This document shows, piece by piece, positions 57,720 through 64,000 of a stretch of DNA of 64,000 nucleotides. The DNA lies in assembly GCF_035975855.1 (NCBI RefSeq), contig NZ_CP109056.1, positions 124,001 through 188,000 on the forward strand, in the 5' to 3' direction. The notes under the pieces were generated by a model. That model saw nothing but the letters and a program-made list of their open reading frames with translations. It ran no database searches and was not told the DNA's origin. This DNA comes from Streptomyces sp. NBC_01304 (GTDB lineage Bacteria; Actinomycetota; Actinomycetes; Streptomycetales; Streptomycetaceae). Both the position numbers and the translations under genes were made by a program. Positions within the stretch are counted from its first letter, which is position 1. Each line of letters begins with the position of its first letter.

Positions 57720-57729
57720 TATCCACAGG
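57720..57729 (+). promoter_or_regulatory. TTATCCACAG (DnaA-box-like) element
   Basis: It contains the perfect DnaA box TTATCCACA and belongs to the CTRTCCACAG family, 181 bp upstream of the helix-turn-helix gene at 57910. Confidence 0.5.
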
Positions 57730-57755
57730 CCGGGTCGCGCAAGATGCCCCGAACG

Positions 57756-57793
57756 CGAAAGGGCCCGGGACCGCAGATCCCGGGCCGTTCGCA
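57756..57793 (+). terminator. hairpin before the 57910 gene
   Basis: GGCCCGGGA and TCCCGGGCC (perfect 9 bp), extended by GCGAA/TTCGC after a small bulge. No T-run, so its role as terminator or 5' structure is open. Confidence 0.5.
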
Positions 57794-57909
57794 CTGCGCG
57801 GAGGGGGTGACGGCCAAACAGACCGCCAACTGATTGCTGGTGCCGCCGCGTCCGGACCTCTCTTTGCCTGGGTCGGTCGCGGTGACGGTGTCCCCTTCCC
57901 TCCTCGATT

Positions 57910-60582
57910 ATGGAGCAGATCATCGCTATCCGTACGAGGGCTGGCTCAGTCTTGCCAAAAACGGCTGGTAGAGCGGCTCGTTCCAAGGGTTCTGGTACGT
58001 CCTGGCGTCGCGCCGGGCGCCGGAATGAGGTTGTTGAGCAGGCGGGTCCGGTTCCGGAGTCGGGACCTGGTGATCCGTTGGTGTTGGGCCGGGCGATGCG
58101 TGCGCGCCTGTACGCAGCGGTGCGGTATCTCCTGGCGGACGAGTCCCTTGAGGGGCAGCCGGATTCGGTGCGTCTTGCCGCGGTGGTCCTGTTGGCGAAG
58201 GCGCCGGCCCGGTCGGTGGAGCAGGTACTGCGCGCGGGGGAGATGGGGCGGTGGCTCGGGTTCTCCGAGTCGTACGTCGACCACACGCTCCTGCCGGCCC
58301 TGCGTCAGGCCAAGGTGGTGACGACTGCGCCGGATCTCGCCGAGTCGGGCCGGGTGACCGGGTTGAAGTGGACGCTGCTGCCGCTGCGCGCGGCGCGCGA
58401 AAGCGGCGATCCGATGCACCCGCTGGCGCTGGCCCGCAAGGATCTCGCCACGCTTCTGCGGTTCTGTGAGGCGGTGTTCGCCCCGGGATGGGCGCCGATC
58501 GACGGCCCGGTGACGCCGCCCGGCCTGCTGGGCGCCCGCCGGGGCAGAGGGGCCGCGACCGACAGGCTTGCCCTGCTGCTCCTCGCGCTGCAGTCGCGCC
58601 CCGACGGGCGGGTGCGGTTGGTCGGCGGTTCCGTACAGGAGGGCCGCGGGCGCGCGGCCGCCACGGTGGCGAAGGCGCTGGGGTGTTCGGTGTCCGGTGG
58701 CGGCAAGGTCATCGAGCGTCTGGTGCGGCAGCAGGTGGTTGAGGTCGTCCGCGCGGCGACCCAGGGCGGTCAGTTCGGCAAGTCACGTCTGGTGGTCCCC
58801 GCGGTAGCGGCGGCGCACGGCCGTGTTCAGGTCGAACCGGTCCGCCCCACACAACCCGCATCAGCGGAGGCGGAGGACGCGCAGCCGTGTCCTGCGTGCT
58901 CGCAGAGCACTGACCGCGATGAGGGCGGGCCTGCTGAGGAGGGGCTGGTCTTGTCGGGGGAGGGCTGGCAGCAGCCCTCGTTCGACGACGTCGAGGGCGA
59001 CGATTTCCAGCGCCCTGGTGATGCACTCGGGGATCTCGACACCTGTCAGGAGCTCGAGGAGCAGACGACAGCAGGGAATCAGGCGGGCGACGAGGGCCTC
59101 GGGCCTGTTGTCGACGGGCGCCCCGCTGGTGCATCCCTCCACGCTGACCACGCGCCTGTGGTTGTTCACGGTGGTTCTCGTTCGCTCTCTGGGGGGTTTT
59201 CCGGCGAAGCCGATCGCGGGTGCGGTGATCTGCCGGAGTGCGCGGGCGGGCGCGAGGACCGAGCCGTTGGCCCGGATGCCGAGGCGGCCGCGGAGAGCGA
59301 GGGGCTGGGCAGCCCGCTGCGCGGGGAACACCGAAGCGAAGCCAGCGAGGAGGAAGTCCAGCAACACCGGCCGAAGCCGGTGAAGCCTCAAGTGCAGCTG
59401 GGCCGGGCCGTCTTCACCGGTCCGGCGCTGCTGCCGGCGGGGTTGGAGCTGGTGCTCGCTCCGGTGCGTCCGGTGTGGGAGCGGATCGTTCGGTCGGCGG
59501 CCAGGCATCACGTCCAGGCCGCGGTTCGAGTTCAGCTCGGTGACCTGGCCGGCGTGTTGGGCCATCAGGAGGCGGCGGAGGCCCTGGCCGAGCGGCTCGG
59601 CCGCCGCCTGGATCAGCAGATGGGCCGGCCGGTGACCGACCCGGTGGGATGGATCCTGGCCCGCGGCCTGCCGCAGCGGGCGTGGTGCTGGTCGCAGCTG
59701 TGTGACGAGGGCCGGCGGATGGACACCGGCGGCAGCTGCCCCAGTTGCCAGGTCCTGATCGGGGACAGCCGAGGGCTGCGCTCCCGGATCACTGCCCAGA
59801 CGGCCAAGGACCTCCCCGGCGCGACGCCCGAAGCGCTCAAGGCCGAGGTCGACAAGCGGCTGAACGCCGCAGTGACGTACGAGCACGCGGTCCGCGCCGA
59901 CCGGCGCGAACGCATTCTCGCCGAGCAGCAGGCCCGCGCCACGATCGTGCAGCAGCGCCGCGCCGAGCAGGAAGCCGCCGAGCGGCAGCGGCTCGCGCAG
60001 CCGTGCGCGGACTGCGGGCTGCCCCAGGCCGCGGCGCTGTGCCTGCTGTGCACCCAACGCCGCAGCACCGCCCGGGTGTTGGCCGAGGCGGTCGACCTCG
60101 CGGTGATGGGCCCCACCGACCTGAGCAACATCCCGGCGGTCGCGGCCGCCACCGAGCGGTGCACCAACGACACCCGCGACCTGCACGAACAAGCCCTGCA
60201 ACGCAAGCGCGAGAAGGGCGCGGGGGAGGCGGATCTGCTGCTCGCGGCCCGCGAGATCGCCGTGGCCATCCGCGACGGCCGGCGCCAGGCACTGCACACC
60301 CGGCTGCTCCACTCGCCCGAAGCCGTTGCCGAGGGCGACAAGGCGTACGACGCCCAACTCCGCTCCCGCCGGTATGCGACCCGGGCGCTCGCCGAGCAGG
60401 CCGCCGAGCGCGCAGCCGACCAGGCGCAGCTGCGCACCGCCGAGTGCCTGCTCACCCAGCGCACCCGCCAACTGCACGCCGCCCGCCGAGAAGAAGCGCA
60501 CCCCACGCCGGCACTCGGCTGGACCGCCCGGTGCGCCGACCTGGCCGAGCAGGCCCTCGCCCAGGCGGTGAGCGCCGCATGA
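57910..60582 (+). CDS. large helix-turn-helix protein, candidate replication protein
   Basis: 890 aa from ATG 57910, with no clear ribosome-binding site; the conserved region begins near residue 60. Residues about 60-300 contain two winged-helix-like parts (LAAVVLLAKAPARSVEQVLRAGEMGRWLGFSESYVDHTLLPALRQAKVV; ATVAKALGCSVSGGGKVIERLVRQQVV). A long acidic linker follows. The second half includes Cys clusters (CPSCQVL; CADCG.., CLLC) and long helices. The position next to a candidate origin and a second helix-turn-helix gene suggests a role in replication of Streptomyces elements; no family name is certain. Confidence 0.6.
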   Translation: MEQIIAIRTRAGSVLPKTAGRAARSKGSGTSWRRAGRRNEVVEQAGPVPESGPGDPLVLGRAMRARLYAAVRYLLADESLEGQPDSVRLAAVVLLAKAPARSVEQVLRAGEMGRWLGFSESYVDHTLLPALRQAKVVTTAPDLAESGRVTGLKWTLLPLRAARESGDPMHPLALARKDLATLLRFCEAVFAPGWAPIDGPVTPPGLLGARRGRGAATDRLALLLLALQSRPDGRVRLVGGSVQEGRGRAAATVAKALGCSVSGGGKVIERLVRQQVVEVVRAATQGGQFGKSRLVVPAVAAAHGRVQVEPVRPTQPASAEAEDAQPCPACSQSTDRDEGGPAEEGLVLSGEGWQQPSFDDVEGDDFQRPGDALGDLDTCQELEEQTTAGNQAGDEGLGPVVDGRPAGASLHADHAPVVVHGGSRSLSGGFSGEADRGCGDLPECAGGREDRAVGPDAEAAAESEGLGSPLRGEHRSEASEEEVQQHRPKPVKPQVQLGRAVFTGPALLPAGLELVLAPVRPVWERIVRSAARHHVQAAVRVQLGDLAGVLGHQEAAEALAERLGRRLDQQMGRPVTDPVGWILARGLPQRAWCWSQLCDEGRRMDTGGSCPSCQVLIGDSRGLRSRITAQTAKDLPGATPEALKAEVDKRLNAAVTYEHAVRADRRERILAEQQARATIVQQRRAEQEAAERQRLAQPCADCGLPQAAALCLLCTQRRSTARVLAEAVDLAVMGPTDLSNIPAVAAATERCTNDTRDLHEQALQRKREKGAGEADLLLAAREIAVAIRDGRRQALHTRLLHSPEAVAEGDKAYDAQLRSRRYATRALAEQAAERAADQAQLRTAECLLTQRTRQLHAARREEAHPTPALGWTARCADLAEQALAQAVSAA

Positions 60583-60701
60583 CCCGGCAACCCACCCCGC
60601 GCGGACCAGGCTCACTACTGCCCATCTGGGCTGCTTCCCGGCGTCCGGCAGGGGAGCGGTGCGATGTGGTGTCCCCCTCACGGTCGGGGGAGACATCATG
60701 A
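60579..60701 (+). CDS. 40-aa coupled frame between the two large genes
   Basis: ATGA overlaps at both ends (with the stop at 60582 and the start at 60698). Encodes MTRQPTPRGPGSLLPIWAAS and a polar tail. It contains the hairpin that sequesters the next ribosome-binding site, so its translation could open that hairpin. Confidence 0.4.
   Translation: MTRQPTPRGPGSLLPIWAASRRPAGERCDVVSPSRSGETS
60672..60691 (+). promoter_or_regulatory. hairpin over the ribosome-binding site of the next gene
   Basis: TCCCCC (60672-60677) pairs with GGGGGA (60686-60691), the ribosome-binding site of the gene at 60698. Translation of the 40-aa frame through this site would melt it. Confidence 0.45.
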
Positions 60702-62020
60702 GCGCGCCGGTCCAGAGCCGACGGCGGCGGCACGTACCCGTGTGGGAGCGCCGCGGACTCACCGCCCGCGCACGGAGGCTCCTCCTGGACGGCGACGTCA
60801 ACGGCCGCTACGTCGGGCACAACGATCCCGACACTGGATACCGCCTCACCATGGCGCTCGCGCTCGCCTGCTCGCAGCCCGGCCGCCGATGGACGCCCGC
60901 CGACTTTCATCACGCGCTGATCTACACGCCGACGGCAGGCGGCTGGTGGGCCCGCAAACTCCGCGAGCGCAAGGGCAGCCTGTACGCGGAGAACAAGCTC
61001 ACCGAGATGCTCGACAAGGCCGCCGACTTCGCTGCGGCCAACGAGCCCATCACCGGCCGCCAGGACGCAGTCGAGAAGGTCGAGGAGTTCCGCCGCATCG
61101 TGGAATCGCTCACCTGGCCCACCCGCGACGGCGGAGCCACCGACCACAAGAACCTCGCCGCCCGCCTGCGCCTGTGCGAACGCTCCGGCGGACTCGACCA
61201 CACCATCGCCCTGCGGCCGCTCGCCGAACAGATGGGCTGCTCAAGGTCGACGGTCGAAGCCAGCAACGCACGCCTACGCAAGGCCGGCTGGCTCACCCTG
61301 GATACGCCCGGCACCGGCAAGAACCACGGCTCCCAATGGCGCCTGAAAGTCCCCAAGACCATCCGCGACCGGATCACCGCCGGTGCAGCGCCGGGACAGT
61401 TCCTGCCCCCCACCACCAAGGTGATGGCAACTGTCCCGGACCCGCACACTTTTACCGACACCTTCGTCCTGGCCGAGGTGATGGCACACGACGCCTTCCA
61501 CCACTGGGCCCACGGCACCAGCGGCGCCCGCCTCCTCGCCTGCCTCGACCCGGTCGAAGGACTCAGCCCCGACCAGCTGCAACAGGCCACCACCCTGCAC
61601 CGCACCACCATCAAACGCCGCATGACCTCACTCGTCGACGACGGCCTGGCCGAAGAGCGCGAAGGCCTGTACTACCTGAGCATCGAACTCGCCGGCGATG
61701 TCCGCCTGGACGCCGACGACCAAGTCCTCGAGCAGGCCGCCGAGAACCACGGCACCCACGGCAGGGGAGCCACCCGCCAGCAACGCCACGCGCGCGAACG
61801 CTCCAACTTCCAACGGTGGCTGGCCGAACGCCCCGTCCGTCGCCAACCCGCCCGCCCACCTCTTGTCGTTGTCCCCGAAGGCGTCGTCGACCCCCACACT
61901 GGTGAACTCCTCGACGACCGATGGCGCGGCTGGGACTGCTCCGATCCGGCCCGGCCGGTGTGGTGCGGCGACCTCAGACCCGTACGTCAGGACTCCTCCA
62001 CGCTGGAGCAAGCCGCATGA
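60698..62020 (+). CDS. helix-turn-helix protein, candidate replication initiator
   Basis: 440 aa, ATG 60698. Residues about 150-215 form one winged helix (HKNLAARLRLCERSGGLDHTIALRPLAEQMGCSRSTVEASNARLRKAGWLTLD), residues about 275-330 another (GARLLACLDPVEGLSPDQLQQATTLHRTTIKRRMTSLVDDGLAEE). The double winged-helix layout is common to plasmid initiators. N-terminal residues (RLTMALALACSQPGRRWTPADFHHALIY) form a helical domain. It is translationally coupled to the gene upstream. Confidence 0.65.
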   Translation: MSAPVQSRRRRHVPVWERRGLTARARRLLLDGDVNGRYVGHNDPDTGYRLTMALALACSQPGRRWTPADFHHALIYTPTAGGWWARKLRERKGSLYAENKLTEMLDKAADFAAANEPITGRQDAVEKVEEFRRIVESLTWPTRDGGATDHKNLAARLRLCERSGGLDHTIALRPLAEQMGCSRSTVEASNARLRKAGWLTLDTPGTGKNHGSQWRLKVPKTIRDRITAGAAPGQFLPPTTKVMATVPDPHTFTDTFVLAEVMAHDAFHHWAHGTSGARLLACLDPVEGLSPDQLQQATTLHRTTIKRRMTSLVDDGLAEEREGLYYLSIELAGDVRLDADDQVLEQAAENHGTHGRGATRQQRHARERSNFQRWLAERPVRRQPARPPLVVVPEGVVDPHTGELLDDRWRGWDCSDPARPVWCGDLRPVRQDSSTLEQAA

Positions 62021-62044
62021 CCGGACGGCGGGCCTTCGCGGACT

Positions 62045-62593
62045 TCACCGTGCCTCAACAGGAAAGTCGGCCGGGACAGCCGACTCCGGGTGATGGTCGT
62101 CCAGTTCCCCGAGCAGCTCCGGATTCACGATGCCGACGATCGCCACGATGTCTGCCCTGCTCGCCGCCGGCCACAGGACAGCGCGCGCAGCCCGGTACTT
62201 CGCGGCTAGCCGTTCCCGCTTGGCCTTGTCCAGTTGGGCGGCCCGGTCGCTGCGGGAGTTGTGGGCGTTGTCGGCGATCTTCACCAGGGTGGCCTGCGGG
62301 TCGGCGACGATGGTCCGGATCTTCGCCTCGTACGTCATCCCCGGCCGGTTGGTGACCGCCTCGACGATCTCGACCACCCGCTCGCCGACGCCGGCGGACA
62401 GCAGTCCTGCCGCGGTCCACGGGGTGTCCTCGACCACGTCGTGCAGCAGACCCGCCATGACGAGCTCGTCACCGAACGGGGCGAGACCGGCGGCCACCGA
62501 CTTCACGTGCTCGATGTACGCGACGCCGATCTTGTCGGTCTGTCCGGCATGCGCCTGCTCGGCCAGCACGGTGACTTCGTCGAGCGACTTCAT
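62045..62593 (-). CDS. HD-domain hydrolase (SpoT/MESH1-like)
   Basis: 182 aa, ATG 62593. HD-family metal ligands are visible: the first His in AEQAHAGQ or EHVKSV, then LLHDVVEDTP (HD pair, about residue 50), and KIADNAHN (about residue 105, the last Asp). Small HD proteins of this type hydrolyse (p)ppGpp. No synthetase domain is attached, so if active it would lower the alarmone level. Confidence 0.75.
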   Translation of the reverse strand: MKSLDEVTVLAEQAHAGQTDKIGVAYIEHVKSVAAGLAPFGDELVMAGLLHDVVEDTPWTAAGLLSAGVGERVVEIVEAVTNRPGMTYEAKIRTIVADPQATLVKIADNAHNSRSDRAAQLDKAKRERLAAKYRAARAVLWPAASRADIVAIVGIVNPELLGELDDHHPESAVPADFPVEAR

Positions 62594-62689
62594 CGGTTCT
62601 CCTTCATCAGGGCGAACCCTGGCTTTCGGCAGGGGCAGGTGTGGACCAGAGGGGCGGCCGGCGGGATGCCGGCGCCGGGGGAGAGGCGG

Positions 62690-63148
62690 CTATCCAGAGG
62701 GCGCCTTGGCCGACTGGAAGAGGTGCAGGATCAGGGCCAGATCGGCGGTGGTGAGGCTGTCGGCCCGGACTCCGTTCGCGTCGAAGGCGCTGTCCACGAT
62801 GTCCTTCACGCCCTGCGCCTTCAGCGTGGCCACGGTGTTCTTCAGCCGCTCGACCAGGACGGTCGGCACATCGGTGCCGACGGTCTGCGTGGCCCCGGCA
62901 GGAAGGGGCGCACCGTCGGCGCCGGACAGGGCCGTTTCGATACGCCGGGTCGCCTTGACGCCGAGGTTGCGCGCGGCCCCGATGAAGACCTCGAGACCCT
63001 CCTGGCCCCGGGCCTGCTTCAGGACGCGCAGGTCATCGAGAGTCCTGATGTGGTTGTGCCACAGGGCGTTGGCGATCCGCCGGGCCAGCCCGTCACCGCC
63101 GAGCGCCGTCATCAACTGCTCGAACGGATCGTCGTTCTGCTGCGTCAT
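62690..63148 (-). CDS. hypothetical protein, 152 aa
   Basis: ATG 63148 with AAGGAAG upstream. All-helical: two helical pairs (FEQLMTALGGDGLARRIANALWHNHIRTLDDLRVLKQARGQEGLEVFIGAARNLG), the second resembling a helix-hairpin-helix-like region of RNA polymerase alpha C-terminal domains (NHIRTLDDLRVL). The C-terminus is also helical. Function unknown. Confidence 0.6.
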   Translation of the reverse strand: MTQQNDDPFEQLMTALGGDGLARRIANALWHNHIRTLDDLRVLKQARGQEGLEVFIGAARNLGVKATRRIETALSGADGAPLPAGATQTVGTDVPTVLVERLKNTVATLKAQGVKDIVDSAFDANGVRADSLTTADLALILHLFQSAKAPSG

Positions 63149-63195
63149 CGGACTTCCTTCATCAACGTGGGGGACGCGAACGGCGCGGTCGCCCG

Positions 63196-63669
63196 TCAGT
63201 TGGCGGGGACAGAGAGGCCTCGCCCGGAGCCGAGCCCGAGGTCGAAGTAGCCGCGGACGAGCAGGGACGCCTCGCGGCCGAGGTGGGCGTAGTAGCCGCC
63301 TGCCGGATACCGGACTCCGCATGCGCACTCGTCGTCCGTGCCGGCCTGTCCCGTGAGGAAGTGACTGGCCAGGAGGACGGCCACGCGCTGGTCGAGGTCT
63401 TCCGGCACGAGGGGCGTCGGCCCCGTCTCCGCGGTGACGTAGTGCCAGGTCACCCACTGGCCCGCATCCGGCGCCGCGGGATCGTCGTCGAACTCCCATT
63501 CCTGGGTGTGCCGCGTCCCGAGCAGGGTGCGGTACCGCAGCGGCCGGCCGGTGTCCGGATGGAAGGTCTCGTGCCAGGTGTCCGGATGGTCGGCCGGCAG
63601 GGAGCACGGCGTAGCCAGCGAGTAGTGGGCAACGGGGCAGATGCGGGTGCCGTCGGCGGCCGGCGTCAC
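63196..63669 (-). CDS. hypothetical protein, 157 aa
   Basis: GTG 63669 overlaps the stop of the upstream gene (GTGA). A Cys/His-containing start (CPVAHYSLATPCSLPADHPDTWHETFH) and a later CACG motif suggest a small metal site; the region resembles Zn-binding parts of unknown Streptomyces proteins. Mostly soluble, rich in Trp and His. Confidence 0.55.
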   Translation of the reverse strand: MTPAADGTRICPVAHYSLATPCSLPADHPDTWHETFHPDTGRPLRYRTLLGTRHTQEWEFDDDPAAPDAGQWVTWHYVTAETGPTPLVPEDLDQRVAVLLASHFLTGQAGTDDECACGVRYPAGGYYAHLGREASLLVRGYFDLGLGSGRGLSVPAN

Positions 63670-63992
63670 TGCGTTCCCTCGGGAGAGGGGGCGTGCTGGT
63701 TGGCACCCCGGCACGGTCCCTGCTCCGGCAGCACCCGCTCGCACGGCCCCCAAGCCGTCTGCTCGGTGCAGCGCTGGAGCTGGACGTCGCCGAGCTCCCG
63801 CAGCGCGGTCGCCAGAGCCCGCGCGGTCGTTGTCACCTGAAGCCAGGTGTCCTCCGTGCGGGTGCGGGGCCAGTGCTGCGCCCGGGCCTGGGCGAACGCC
63901 TGGTGCGGCGCGTTGAACTGCGGGTAGCGCATCGTCCAGCCCAGAGCCTCCTCGTCGAGCATCGCCAACGGGCCGGTCATCTCGGGGGACAT
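63666..63992 (-). CDS. hypothetical protein, 108 aa
   Basis: ATG 63992, close to the window edge; the complete frame lies inside. Helical with two Cys residues near the end (RCTEQTAWGPCERVL). Coupled to the next gene by GTGA. Function unknown. Confidence 0.5.
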   Translation of the reverse strand: MSPEMTGPLAMLDEEALGWTMRYPQFNAPHQAFAQARAQHWPRTRTEDTWLQVTTTARALATALRELGDVQLQRCTEQTAWGPCERVLPEQGPCRGANQHAPSPEGTQ

Positions 63993-64000
63993 CGACGCAA

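Larger units (their letters stand above)
56379..57909. other. 1.5-kb gene-free region, candidate replication origin
   Basis: It holds the par operator (56387), a hairpin (56467), putative parS site 5 (57169), three TTTTCGGC repeats in the only AT-richer stretch of the area (57244-57316), a 25-bp palindrome (57439), a DnaA-box-like sequence (57720) and a hairpin (57756) just before a large helix-turn-helix gene. No convincing protein gene was found on either strand. Confidence 0.5.

Overview
The window is about 70% G+C, uses GTG and TTG starts freely, chains genes by ATGA/GTGA overlaps and carries families typical of Streptomyces: DUF2637 proteins, XRE-TPR regulators beside an RsbW-like ATPase, GntR/UTRA regulators and an LAxTG surface protein. 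A ParA-type partition locus with palindromic repeats, a probable replication module and a complete conjugative secretion operon mark it as mobile DNA. A large (probably linear) Streptomyces plasmid is most likely; an integrative conjugative element is the alternative. I saw no telomere, integrase, transposase, CRISPR array, tRNA or rRNA.

Layout. 0-5 kb: an ATPase/small membrane protein operon divergent from an XRE-TPR regulator and a phosphotransferase, then small membrane proteins. 5-11.2 kb (minus): a chain of membrane proteins including a DUF2637 protein, several very small genes and a secreted repeat protein. 12-15.5 kb: a GntR/UTRA regulator with twin operators, an XRE-TPR regulator convergent with a NUDIX hydrolase and apparently sharing an operator sequence with it, and a small toxin-antitoxin-like pair. 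15.5-18.8 kb (minus): membrane and lipoprotein genes. 19-30.4 kb (plus): an accessory block holding a winged-helix/zinc protein, a vWA protein, a double GntR-domain protein, a RecA/Sak4-like ATPase, zinc-finger proteins and two different PAPS-reductase-family ATP pyrophosphatases. Its promoters share a TGACGCGTATAA motif. 30.5-38.3 kb (minus): a secreted HNH nuclease, a lone TrpA homologue with a coupled 25-aa peptide, a GntR protein, an SH3 protein, a PPTD-repeat LAxTG protein, an MFS exporter behind a 20-aa leader peptide and hairpin, and an IclR-like regulator.

38.5-51.2 kb (minus) is the conjugation operon: FtsK/TcpA coupling ATPase, TcpC/VirB8-like protein, pilin-sized protein, TcpE/VirB3-like protein, two lysine-less P-loop proteins, VirB4 ATPase, VirB6-like channel, a second VirB8-like protein and a two-domain cell-wall hydrolase. 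52-53.4 kb holds a second DUF2637 protein. 53.6-57.2 kb holds the partition locus: ParA, a downstream ParB-like partner and five copies of an odd palindrome (GAAGACCC-N-GGGTCTTC) that I propose as the centromere. 57.2-62 kb holds an AT-richer repeat region, a DnaA-box-like sequence and two large helix-turn-helix proteins, the best candidates for origin and replication genes. 62-64 kb (minus) holds an HD-domain hydrolase and small unknown genes.

Strongest leads: the putative parS set; a CTRTCCACAG word upstream of at least nine genes and always in coding orientation; the shared motif of the accessory block with its paired PAPS-reductase-family genes; and the leader-peptide/hairpin arrangement before the MFS gene.
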